NCBI RefSeq assembly: GCF_014649755.1
Contig: NZ_BMTQ01000011.1
Location: forward strand, 212,439-276,438
From: Streptomyces litmocidini
Lineage (GTDB): Bacteria > Actinomycetota > Actinomycetes > Streptomycetales > Streptomycetaceae
Direction of reading: 5' to 3'
Length of the DNA stretch: 64,000 bases
Shown: one piece after another, positions 24,466 to 32,124 of the stretch
Layout: each line of letters starts with the position of its first letter
How positions within the stretch are numbered: position 1 is the stretch's first letter
Made by a program: the position numbers and the translations under genes
Notes under the pieces: model-generated
Told to the model about the DNA's origin: nothing
Seen by the model: the letters and a program-made list of their open reading frames with translations, nothing else
Databases searched by the model: none

Positions 24466-24494
24466 CGGATCGGGTCGGGTCGGGTCGGGTCGGA
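24462..24494. repeat. GGGTC microsatellite at a gene breakpoint
   Basis: GGATCGGATC followed by about five GGGTC units lies exactly where the symporter fragment loses similarity. Confidence 0.75.
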
Positions 24495-24532
24495 CGGCGA
24501 CGCGGTCCCCGCGCAGCAGGGCGCCGGACGGA

Positions 24533-25651
24533 TCAGCCCCTCGGGTAACGGGCCAGCCAGCCCGGGGAGGACTCCGTCGCACCGTGCAGGGCGGCCCCCT
24601 GCGTCATCTCCATCGCGAAGTCGTCCGCGAGCTCCAGGACCGTCGGGCGCCCCTCCAGCTCGGCCAGCCAGGCCGGCGGGAGGGCCGTCTCGCCGTGCAG
24701 GGCACCGAGCAGCGCTCCCGTGAGCGCGCCCGTCACCGACGAAGGCCCGTCGTGGTTCACCGCGAGCCGCAACCCGTGCCGTACGTCCTCGCCGACCAGG
24801 GCGCAGTAGACCGCCGCCGCCAACTGCCCCTCGGCCCGGTCCTCGCCGGCCCCGAGGGCCGTCACCCGGTCCGCGTCCGGCGCCCCCTCCCGTACGGCGG
24901 TCAGCGCGGCCCTCAGCGCCTCGGTGACCGGCTCGTGGCCGGGGCGCACCGCGAGCTGCTCCAGGGCACGGGCCACCGCCGCCTCCACCGAGCCGCCGCG
25001 CGCGAGGCCGTGGACGGTGACCGCGAAGGCGCCCGCCGCGAGGCCCGCCTCCGGGGCGCCGTGCGTCTGCGCCGCGCACTCCACCGCCAGCTGGCACACG
25101 AGCTGCGGCTCCCAGCCGACGAGCAGCCCGAAGGGGGCGGAGCGGGGCAGGGCCCCGGCGTCCCGCGCGTCCGGGTTCTTCGGCCGGTCGAGCGTGCCGA
25201 GGACCTCGTCGCCGAGGCCGGTGAGGCAGGCGCGGGGCGGGTTGCGGCGGGCGTAGAGCCACTCCTCACGGGCCAGCCAGCCGTTGTCCTTGCGGCGCTC
25301 GTCCGGGCCCCAGTCGCGCTGGGTGGCCGCCCAGCGCAGATGGGCCCGGTGCACGTCGGTGGGCGGGTGCCAGGCGCCCGTGTCCCGGCGGACCTGGGCC
25401 CTGATGAGGCCGTCCACGGTGAACAGGGCCATCTGGGTCGCGGCGGTGACGGCGCCGCGGCGGCCGAAGGCGAACGCCGGGTCCGTGAGTCCGTCAGGTC
25501 CGTGGGCCTCGCGGAGCCCGGCGAGGGTGTGCCCGTCGGCGGGCGCGCCGAGCGCGTCACCGAGGGCTCCGCCGAGCAGGCAGCCCCTGACGCGGGCCCG
25601 GAAGTCCTGCTGTTCGGCGCGGCCCCACACGGCCGCGGCTGTCGTGGCCAC
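24533..25651 (-). CDS. ADP-ribosylglycohydrolase-like protein with altered metal site
   Basis: A 372-residue all-helical protein of the DraG/ARH fold: GCLLGGALGDALGAP at residues 23-37 and NHDGPSSVTGALTGALLGA near residue 300. Family members remove ADP-ribose from proteins or nucleic acids using two metal ions bound by TDDT near the N-terminus and a DxDSxA motif near the C-terminus. Here the first motif reads AVTAATQM, lacking both Asp residues, and the second keeps only one clear Asp (HDGPSS). Catalysis is therefore uncertain. It may be a binding protein or use a different chemistry. GTG at 25651 with GGGAGGG upstream. It shows no operon partner. Confidence 0.75.
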   Translation of the reverse strand: MATTAAAVWGRAEQQDFRARVRGCLLGGALGDALGAPADGHTLAGLREAHGPDGLTDPAFAFGRRGAVTAATQMALFTVDGLIRAQVRRDTGAWHPPTDVHRAHLRWAATQRDWGPDERRKDNGWLAREEWLYARRNPPRACLTGLGDEVLGTLDRPKNPDARDAGALPRSAPFGLLVGWEPQLVCQLAVECAAQTHGAPEAGLAAGAFAVTVHGLARGGSVEAAVARALEQLAVRPGHEPVTEALRAALTAVREGAPDADRVTALGAGEDRAEGQLAAAVYCALVGEDVRHGLRLAVNHDGPSSVTGALTGALLGALHGETALPPAWLAELEGRPTVLELADDFAMEMTQGAALHGATESSPGWLARYPRG

Positions 25652-26160
25652 GTCGTGCCCTCCCCCCGTCGAGCGGTCTGCGCAGCACTGTAATGGACCG
25701 GGTACGCGCGTTCGGGGCCCGGAACGTTATGTGATCGGACGCCCTTCAGGCCCCGTTTGACCGCGTTGCCCGCCCCTCGCGCCCCGCCCCGTTGGGGGCC
25801 CGCGCCCCGCCGTTGTGGGCGGTCGTTCCGCTGGGGCGAGGGGGTCCCCCTGCTCGAACGGAGCCGAGAGCTCGGGGGAGGGTGGGCACAACGGACGGCG
25901 CCCCTTGCCGGCGCCCGAGGCTCCCGCGCCTGGACCCGCACCGGAACGTGCGCCGCACGACGTGGTGCGGGTCGGGGCCCGGAACGCGGAGGCGCCGCTC
26001 AGGGCGCCGTCCCGTGTGCCCACCCGTCCCGCCCAGCGGGACGATTGCCCACACGGGAGGGTGCGGGAGGGGCATCGCCCCGCAGGGCGCGGGCCCCGCG
26101 CGAACAGGGGTGCCGCGCGGTCGAGCGTGGGGCTTGTGCGGTGGGGGCTCGGTTCGGGGG
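25652..26160. other. Long GC-rich intergenic region
   Basis: About 500 bp between two minus-strand genes, with no supportable gene. It holds low-complexity G/C runs, several partly complementary blocks (CCGTGTGCCCAC near 26020, CCCACACGGGAGG near 26050) and the imperfect repeat element at 25844-25882. Terminators for fbiC and promoters for the ADP-ribosylglycohydrolase-like gene must lie here, but I cannot place them. Confidence 0.6.
25844..25882. repeat. Inverted-repeat element GGTCCCCC...GGGGGAGGG
   Basis: TCCCCC (25845-25850) and GGGGGA (25874-25879) enclose CTGCTCGAACGGAGCC and GAGAGCTC. I recall this sequence type as a recurring intergenic element in Streptomyces genomes; its function is unknown. 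Confidence 0.5.
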
Positions 26161-28746
26161 CTACTGCTGGGGCAGGACCGGCAGGAGTTTCGGGAGGTGG
26201 CCGTCCGAGGACCTCGCCGTGTGGCGGCGTTCCTCCGGCACCTCGCCGTACAGCGTCGTCCGGGGACGGGCCGGCCGCCCCGCCGCCTCCGCGATCGCCT
26301 CCAGGTCGCGGATCGAGCGGTACGAGCCGTAACCGGAGCCCGCCATCCGGGAGATGGTCTCCTCCATCAGCGTCCCGCCCAGGTCGTTCGCGCCCGAGCG
26401 GAGCATCTCGGCCGCGCCCTCCGCGCCCAGCTTCACCCAGCTGGTCTGGATGTGGGGGATCCAGGGGTGGAGGAGGAGGCGGGCCATGGCCGTCACCGCG
26501 CGGTTGTCGCGGACCGTCGGGCCCGGGCGGGCGATGCCCGCCAGGTAGACGGGTGCGTTGGTGTGGATGAAGGGGAGGGTCACGAACTCGGTGAAGCCAC
26601 CGGTCTCCTGCTGGATGCGGGAGAGCGTGCGGAAGTGGCCGAGCCAGTGCCGGGGCTGGTCGACGTGCCCGTACATCATCGTCGAGCTGGAGCGGATGCC
26701 CAGCTCGTGGGCCGTCCTGACGACCTCGATCCACGTCGCCGTCGGCAGCTTGCCCTTCGTCAGCACCCAGCGGACCTCGTCGTCCAGGATCTCCGCCGCC
26801 GTGCCGGGGATCGAGTCGAGGCCCGCCTCCTTCGCCGCCGTGAGCCATTCCCGGAGGGAGAGGCCCGTGCGGGAGGCGCCGTTGACGACCTCCATCGGCG
26901 AGAAGGCGTGCACGTGCATCCCGGGGACCCGTTCCTTCACCGCGCGCGCGATGTCGAAGTAGGCCGTGCCGGGCAGGTCGGGGTGGATGCCGCCCTGCAT
27001 GCAGACCTCGACGGCGCCGACGTCCCAGGCCTGCTGGGCGCGGTCCGCGACCTGGTCCAGCGACAGCGTGTACGCGTCGGCGTCGGTGCGCCGCTGGGCG
27101 AAGGCGCAGAAACGGCAGCCGGTGTAGCAGACGTTGGTGAAGTTGATGTTGCGGGTGACGATGTACGTGACCTCGTCGCCGACCGCCGAGGCGCGGACGT
27201 CGTCCGCGATGCGGGTCAGGGCGTCGAGCGCGGGGCCGTCCGCGTGCAGCAGGGCGAGCGCCTGGGCGTCGGTGAGCCTCGTCGGGTCGTCGGCGGCCGT
27301 GCTGAGCGCCTCGCGGACGTCGGCGTCGACGCGCTCGGGGACCATGCCGGGGGCGGCGGCCTCGCGGAGAGCCTCCCAGTCCCCGTACACGTCGTCGAAG
27401 TCCTCGCGCCGGTCGGACGTGCGGCCCTCGGTGTCGATGGCGGTGTGCAGGTCCGTGCGGCCGGTGGCGGTGAAGGCCTCGTCGGGCTCCTGCCAGGGCA
27501 GGCCGCGGACGGGCGCGTCGGGGTTCGCGAGGCCGGTCTCGGGGTCGGCGAGGGCGCGGACGTGCGGGAGGAGCCGGGGGTCGAGCCAGGGTTCACCGCG
27601 CCGCACGAACTCCGGGTACACGCAGAGTCGTTCGCGCAGTTCGAAGCCGGCGGCCCGCGACCGGGCGGCCAGTTCGTCGATCTTCGGCCAGGGGCGCTCG
27701 GGGTTGACGTGGTCGATGGTGAGCGGGGAGACGCCGCCCCAGTCGTCGATGCCGGCGGCGATCAGCCGTTCGTACTCCGAGTCGACGAGGTTCGGCGGGG
27801 CCTGGAGGCAGGCGGAGGGTCCCATGATGAGCCGGGCGACGGCGACGGTGGCGACGAGGTCGTCGAGTTCGGCGTCCGGCATCCCGCGCATCGCCGTGTC
27901 CGGCTTGGCGCGGAAGTTCTGGATGATCAGTTCCTGGATCGAGTGGTACGCGCGCGCGATCCGGCGCAGCGCGAAGAGGGACTCGGCCCGCTCCTCCGGG
28001 GTCTCCCCGATGCCGAGCAGCAGCCCCGAGGTGAAGGGGACGGAGGAGCGTCCCGCGTCCTCCAGGACCCGCAGGCGCACGGCCGGTTCCTTGTCGGGGG
28101 ACCCGTGGTGGGGGCCGCCGGGCTCGGACCAGAGGCGGGTCGCGGTCGTCTCCAGCATCATGCCCATGGAGGGCGCGACGGGCTTGAGGCGCTGGAAGTC
28201 GGTCCAGGACAGGACTCCGGGGTTGAGGTGGGGCAGGAGCCCCGTCTCCTCCAGGATGCGGATCGCCATGGCCCGCACGTACGCGACGGTGTCGTCGTAC
28301 CCGTGGGCGTCGAGCCACTCGCGGGCCTCGGGCCAGCGGTCCTCGGGCTTGTCGCCGAGGGTGATCAGGGCCTCCTTGCAGCCCGCCTCGGCGCCGCGGC
28401 GGGCGACGTCGAGGACCTCGTCCGGCGACATGAACATCCCGTGTCCGTCCCGGCGCAGCTTGCCCGGGACGGTGACGAACGTGCAGTAGTGGCACTTGTC
28501 CCGGCAGAGCCGGGTGAGCGGTATGAACACGCTCTTCGAGTACGTGACGACCCCCGGCCGTCCGGCCGCCTCCAGACCGGCGTCCCGCACGCGCCCCGCG
28601 GACGCCACCAGATCCGCCAGGTCCTCCCCCCGCGCCCGCAGCAGCACGGCGGCCTCGGCGACATCGAGCGCGACCCCGTCCCTGGCCCGCTTCAGGGCGC
28701 GGCGCATGGCGTTCTCGGTGGGTCGTCCTGCCTGGTGATCCGTCAT
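26161..28746 (-). CDS. fbiC: FO synthase (CofG/CofH fusion), coenzyme F420 biosynthesis
   Basis: An 861-residue fusion of two radical-SAM enzymes that together make FO (7,8-didemethyl-8-hydroxy-5-deazariboflavin) from tyrosine and the flavin precursor diaminouracil. The N-terminal CofG half has the iron-sulphur motif CRDKCHYC (Cys81, 85, 88). The C-terminal CofH half has CYTGCRFC near residue 540 after NINFTNV. Both radical-SAM barrels look full length. ATG at 28746. It is not in an operon with other F420 genes here, but three LLM-type oxidoreductases and a deazaflavin-dependent reductase lie within this window and may use F420. A hairpin separates it from the upstream LLM gene. Confidence 0.95.
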   Translation of the reverse strand: MTDHQAGRPTENAMRRALKRARDGVALDVAEAAVLLRARGEDLADLVASAGRVRDAGLEAAGRPGVVTYSKSVFIPLTRLCRDKCHYCTFVTVPGKLRRDGHGMFMSPDEVLDVARRGAEAGCKEALITLGDKPEDRWPEAREWLDAHGYDDTVAYVRAMAIRILEETGLLPHLNPGVLSWTDFQRLKPVAPSMGMMLETTATRLWSEPGGPHHGSPDKEPAVRLRVLEDAGRSSVPFTSGLLLGIGETPEERAESLFALRRIARAYHSIQELIIQNFRAKPDTAMRGMPDAELDDLVATVAVARLIMGPSACLQAPPNLVDSEYERLIAAGIDDWGGVSPLTIDHVNPERPWPKIDELAARSRAAGFELRERLCVYPEFVRRGEPWLDPRLLPHVRALADPETGLANPDAPVRGLPWQEPDEAFTATGRTDLHTAIDTEGRTSDRREDFDDVYGDWEALREAAAPGMVPERVDADVREALSTAADDPTRLTDAQALALLHADGPALDALTRIADDVRASAVGDEVTYIVTRNINFTNVCYTGCRFCAFAQRRTDADAYTLSLDQVADRAQQAWDVGAVEVCMQGGIHPDLPGTAYFDIARAVKERVPGMHVHAFSPMEVVNGASRTGLSLREWLTAAKEAGLDSIPGTAAEILDDEVRWVLTKGKLPTATWIEVVRTAHELGIRSSSTMMYGHVDQPRHWLGHFRTLSRIQQETGGFTEFVTLPFIHTNAPVYLAGIARPGPTVRDNRAVTAMARLLLHPWIPHIQTSWVKLGAEGAAEMLRSGANDLGGTLMEETISRMAGSGYGSYRSIRDLEAIAEAAGRPARPRTTLYGEVPEERRHTARSSDGHLPKLLPVLPQQ

Positions 28747-28777
28747 GAACCGAGCATACGAGCGCTCCCCGGCACAG

Positions 28778-28807
28778 CGGTTCGGGTCCCCGCAGGAACC
28801 CGAACCG
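28778..28807. terminator. Terminator between LLM gene and fbiC
   Basis: CGGTTCGGGT (28778-28787) and ACCCGAACCG (28798-28807). It ends the minus-strand LLM transcript and leaves fbiC with its own short promoter region. Confidence 0.65.
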
Positions 28808-28825
28808 GCCGCTCCCCGGAGAGGC

Positions 28826-29656
28826 TCAGAGGTAGCGCGCGTACGCGTCCAGGACGGTCAGGACCTCCGACTCGTCGCCCGGCGGGAGTTGGAGGACCAC
28901 CTCGTCGCAGCCCAGCTCCTCGTAGTGGGCGATCTTGCCGGGGTTCGGGAGGACCGCGTACGGGACGATCCGGAGGGCCTCCGGGGCGCGGCCGGCCTCC
29001 TCCCAGGCCTCGCGGAGGACGGGGAGGGACTCCGCCAGGCCCCGGCCGCCGATCGGCATCCAGCCGTCGGCCTGCGCGGCGACCTGCGCGAAGAGCTTCG
29101 GGCCCGCCGCGCCGCCCAGGAGGACGCGCGGGGCGCCGCCGGCCGGCTTGGGCCAGGCCTCCGAGGCCCGTACGGAGTCGCCGTGCTCCCCCTCGTACGC
29201 GGTCGGTCCGGGTGCCCACAGGGCCCGCATCAGGTCGAGGCGCTCGCGGCCGAGCTCGCGGCGGGTGGGCCAGTCGACGCCGTGGTCGGCGGCCTCCTCC
29301 CGGTTCCAGCCGACGCCGACGCCCAGGGTGAACCGGCCCCCGGAGAGGTGGTCGAGGGTGGCGACCTGCTTGGCGAGCACGATCGGGTCGTGCTGGGTGA
29401 TCAGGGTGATGCCGGTGCCGAGGCCGAGGCGTTCGGTGACGGCCGCGGCCTGTCCCAGGGCCACGAGCGGGTCGAGCGTCCGGGCGTACTCCCGGGGCAG
29501 TTCCCCGCCCGCCGGGTAGGGCGTCTCGCGGGAGACGGGGATGTGGGTGTGCTCGGGGAGGTAGAGCCCCGCGAAGCCGCGCCGCTCCAGCTCGCGCGCG
29601 AGCCGTACGGGGCCGATGGTCTCGTCGGTCAGGAAGATCGTGGTCGAGATCCGCAT
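28826..29656 (-). CDS. LLM-class F420-dependent oxidoreductase
   Basis: A 276-residue luciferase-like TIM barrel: MRISTTIFLTDETIG at the start, the GFAGLYLPEHTHIP strand, and the family block ATLDHLSGGRFTLGVGVGWN around residues 98-117. This subfamily usually uses F420 rather than FMN and reduces or oxidises small organic substrates. The substrate is unknown. The ATG at 29656 matches the conserved N-terminus, but I see no good Shine-Dalgarno sequence, so the message may be leaderless. It lies upstream of fbiC on the same strand, separated by a terminator. Confidence 0.85.
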   Translation of the reverse strand: MRISTTIFLTDETIGPVRLARELERRGFAGLYLPEHTHIPVSRETPYPAGGELPREYARTLDPLVALGQAAAVTERLGLGTGITLITQHDPIVLAKQVATLDHLSGGRFTLGVGVGWNREEAADHGVDWPTRRELGRERLDLMRALWAPGPTAYEGEHGDSVRASEAWPKPAGGAPRVLLGGAAGPKLFAQVAAQADGWMPIGGRGLAESLPVLREAWEEAGRAPEALRIVPYAVLPNPGKIAHYEELGCDEVVLQLPPGDESEVLTVLDAYARYL

Positions 29657-29788
29657 AGCGGAACGGTAGGGCGTGGGGCGCGGATTTCCGAGGGGTGCGA
29701 CGAGCGGCGCGGCGAGGGATCCGGCGGTTCCCTCCGGTCCGTTCGAAAACCGCCTGCGGCTTCCCGCACCGCCCCCTACCGTGTCCGG

Positions 29789-30529
29789 GTGCTGAACCGA
29801 ATCGAGACGTACTACGACGCCGTCCCCCGCTCCGCCGCCCGCGCCGAGGACTTCGGGCCGCTGACCCTCTTCGTACGGGAGGGAGGGGGCTGGCCCTACT
29901 ACGCCCGCCCGGCGCTCGGGCACCGGGGCCAGGTGTCCCCCGGGGCCGTGGAGGAGGTGCGGGCCCGGCAGCGGGAGCTGGGGGTCCCCGAGGCCTTCGA
30001 GTGGGTGGCGGAGACGACCCCGGGGCTGCGGGCCGCCGTGGAGGCGACCGGCCTCACTGTGCACGAGCACCCCCTGATGGTCCTGGAGGGCGAGCCCCTC
30101 GCCGTGCCGGAGCCCGAGGACGTCACCGTACGGATGGTGGGCGCCGACGACTCCGCCCTGGAGAGCGCCGTCGCCGCCCCGTACGCCGCCTTCGGGGCGG
30201 AGCCGCAGCCCGGCAGCACCGCCCAGGTCGCGCAGCGCCTCACGGCGGGCCTGACCCGGCTCGCCGCGGCCCTGGACGCCACCGGGAGCGCCCTCTCGGC
30301 CGGCCAGCACCAGCCCGTCGGGGGCGTCTCCGAGGTCGTCGGCGTCGGCACCGTCCCGGCGGCGCGGCGCCGGGGCCTCGGGCTCGCGGTCACGGCCGCG
30401 CTCGTCGCGGACGCCCGCGCCCACGGCGCGGAGCTCGTGTTCCTCACGGCCTCGGACGCGGACGTGGCCCGGCTCTACGGCCGGCTCGGCTTCCGCACGG
30501 TGGCGACCGCCCTGATCGCGGAGGCCTGA
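29789..30529 (+). CDS. GNAT-family N-acetyltransferase
   Basis: A 246-residue protein. The C-terminal half is a GNAT domain with the acetyl-CoA motif VGTVPAARRRGLGLAVTAALVADARAHGAE and the terminal strand VARLYGRLGFRTVATA. The N-terminal half (residues 1-110) resembles the extra N-terminal domain of some GNATs (FVREGGGWPYYARP). The acceptor is unknown. GTG at 29789 lies 6 nt after TACCGT, a good -10 box, so the mRNA is probably leaderless. It is divergent from the LLM gene. Confidence 0.85.
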   Translation: MLNRIETYYDAVPRSAARAEDFGPLTLFVREGGGWPYYARPALGHRGQVSPGAVEEVRARQRELGVPEAFEWVAETTPGLRAAVEATGLTVHEHPLMVLEGEPLAVPEPEDVTVRMVGADDSALESAVAAPYAAFGAEPQPGSTAQVAQRLTAGLTRLAAALDATGSALSAGQHQPVGGVSEVVGVGTVPAARRRGLGLAVTAALVADARAHGAELVFLTASDADVARLYGRLGFRTVATALIAEA

Positions 30530-30532
30530 TCG

Positions 30533-30600
30533 CGGGGCCTGATCACGGGGGGGGCTGAGCACGGGGGCCTGATCACGGGGGGCTGAGCACGGGGGCCGAA
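30533..30600. repeat. Two tandem 31-bp units
   Basis: The block GGGGCCTGATCACGGGGGG followed by CTGAGCACGG is repeated after the GNAT stop with a one-base length difference. Noncoding. Confidence 0.6.
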
Positions 30601-30703
30601 AAGAATCCCGGAAAAGTTCTCCGGTCGTGTCACATCCTCGGCGCGCGGTCCGTCAGTGCGGTGAAAGCGACGCACGAGCGACGGAGAACGAGGAGTGCTC
30701 ACC

Positions 30704-31171
30704 ATGGCGCACACGCCCCAGGCCCGCATGACCAACCCCGCCCACGTCCTGGCCGACGCGGGTCCGGCGATCCAGAACCTGATCAAGGCCACCCGTCAGG
30801 GCGGGGTCGACGAGTCGATCCTGGAGCTGGTGCACCTGCGGGCCAGCCAGATCAACAACTGCGGCTTCTGCGTCGACTACGGCGCCAAGAGCGCCAGGAA
30901 GAACGGCGTCGGCGACGAGAAGCTGTTCGCGGTCGCGGCCTGGCGCGAGGCGCCCTACTTCTCCGACGAGGAGCGCGCGGCCCTCGCCCTCGCCGAGGCC
31001 GCGACCCGGCTCGCCGACGTCTCGGACGCGGTGCCGGACGAGGTGTGGGACGCGGCCGCCGACCACTTCGACGAGAAGCAGCTCGCCGCGATCGTGCTGA
31101 TGGTGGCCGTCACCAACCTGTTCAACCGGCTCAACGTCACCGTCCGGCAGCCGGCGGGCGCGGGGTTCTGA
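30704..31171 (+). CDS. Carboxymuconolactone decarboxylase (AhpD-like) family protein 1
   Basis: A 155-residue AhpD-like helical protein. The redox motif CGFC (Cys53, Cys56) sits in the conserved helix LVHLRASQINNCGFCVDYG. AhpD-like proteins reduce peroxides or act as alkylhydroperoxidase partners; the proton-relay His of true AhpD after the CxxC is not obvious here. GAGGAG 8 nt before the ATG at 30704 sets the start. The paralogue at 31255 follows 83 bp downstream and is probably cotranscribed. Confidence 0.85.
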   Translation: MAHTPQARMTNPAHVLADAGPAIQNLIKATRQGGVDESILELVHLRASQINNCGFCVDYGAKSARKNGVGDEKLFAVAAWREAPYFSDEERAALALAEAATRLADVSDAVPDEVWDAAADHFDEKQLAAIVLMVAVTNLFNRLNVTVRQPAGAGF

Positions 31172-31254
31172 CCATCGGCCCGACGCCCTCGCACGGCCGG
31201 GGCGCAGCGCCCGGTCCGCTTCCCGACACCCGTACGCATCCCGAGGAGTCCTTC

Positions 31255-31713
31255 GTGTCCGCACGCATGCCCAACCCCGCCGCCGTCCTGCCCGGGGCCA
31301 TGCCGGCGATCCTCCAGCTCGTCAAGACCGTCCAGTCGGGCGGCGACGTGCCCGCCACCACCCTCGACCTGGTCCACCTCCGGGCGAGCCAGATCAACGG
31401 CTGCGGGTACTGCGTGGTCGGCGGGGCCCTGAAGTCGCGGAAGGAGGGCGAGACGGACGAGCGGCTGCACGCCGTCGCGGCCTGGCGGGAGACCCCGTAC
31501 TTCACGGAGGAGGAGCGGGCGGCGCTGGCCCTCGCCGAGTACGCGACCCGGCTCGCGGACCGCCCGGACGCCGTGCCGGACGCGGTGTGGGACGAGGCGG
31601 CCCGGCACTACGACGAGAAGCAGCTGGCGCAGCTCGTGCTGTGGCTCGGGCTCACCAACCTCTTCAACCGAGTCAACGCGACGACCCGGCAGCCGGCCGG
31701 CGCGACCTGGTAG
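31255..31713 (+). CDS. Carboxymuconolactone decarboxylase (AhpD-like) family protein 2
   Basis: A 152-residue paralogue of the preceding gene with the same blocks (LVHLRASQINGCGYC with Cys50/Cys53, HAVAAWRETPYFTEEERAALALAE, NLFNRVNATTRQPAGA). The pair clearly arose by tandem duplication and has since diverged. It may form homo- or hetero-oligomers, as AhpD-like proteins are commonly trimers or hexamers. GTG at 31255 with GAGGAG 6 nt upstream. Confidence 0.85.
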   Translation: MSARMPNPAAVLPGAMPAILQLVKTVQSGGDVPATTLDLVHLRASQINGCGYCVVGGALKSRKEGETDERLHAVAAWRETPYFTEEERAALALAEYATRLADRPDAVPDAVWDEAARHYDEKQLAQLVLWLGLTNLFNRVNATTRQPAGATW

Positions 31714-31780
31714 CCGTCGCGAGGGGCGACCGGATGGCCGTCGCGAGGCGCGGCCGGATGGCCGTCGCGAGGGGCGGGGC
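31709..31780. repeat. Three 24-bp tandem units
   Basis: Variants of GATGGCCGTCGCGAGGCGCGGCCG starting in the last codons of the second AhpD-like gene (31709, 31733, 31757). The first copy is the most divergent. Confidence 0.7.
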
Positions 31781-31826
31781 GGCCCGCGGTCGTAACCGGA
31801 GCTGTGTCGTCCGCGTTGGAGCGGGC

Positions 31827-32045
31827 ATGAAGAGGATCCTCACCGCAGCCGCCCTGACCGTCTTCGCCGCCGCCGGTGCCGCCGGCGCGGCCGCCGGGAC
31901 CGCGGCCGCCGACACCGGCGGCATGAACCTTCCCTCGGTCGTCCCGCTCAGCGGCGTCCTGACCCCCAAGGCGAGGCCGGCCGGCGCACCCGGCCTGCCG
32001 CCCGCCAACGCGGCGGTGGAACGCCTGCTGCCCGGCCGCCACTGA
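31827..32045 (+). CDS. Small secreted protein, unknown function
   Basis: A 72-residue protein with a classical signal peptide (MKRILTAAALTVFAAAG start, likely cleavage after AAA near residue 28). The mature peptide of about 44 residues (DTGGMNLPSVVPLSGV, ending VERLLPGRH) has no Cys. TTGGAG precedes the ATG and a terminator follows the stop. Similar short secreted peptides are common in Streptomyces and mostly unstudied. I do not recognise the family. Confidence 0.65.
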   Translation: MKRILTAAALTVFAAAGAAGAAAGTAAADTGGMNLPSVVPLSGVLTPKARPAGAPGLPPANAAVERLLPGRH

Positions 32046-32061
32046 CCGGTACGGAGAACGC

Positions 32062-32098
32062 CGAAGGCGGCTGGCCCCCCACGGGCCCGCCGCCTTCG
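32062..32098. terminator. Bidirectional terminator
   Basis: CGAAGGCGGC (32062-32071) and GCCGCCTTCG (32089-32098) lie between the convergent secreted-protein and APC permease genes. Confidence 0.8.
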
Positions 32099-32124
32099 CG
32101 TTTCCGGGACGCCCCGGGAGGGCG

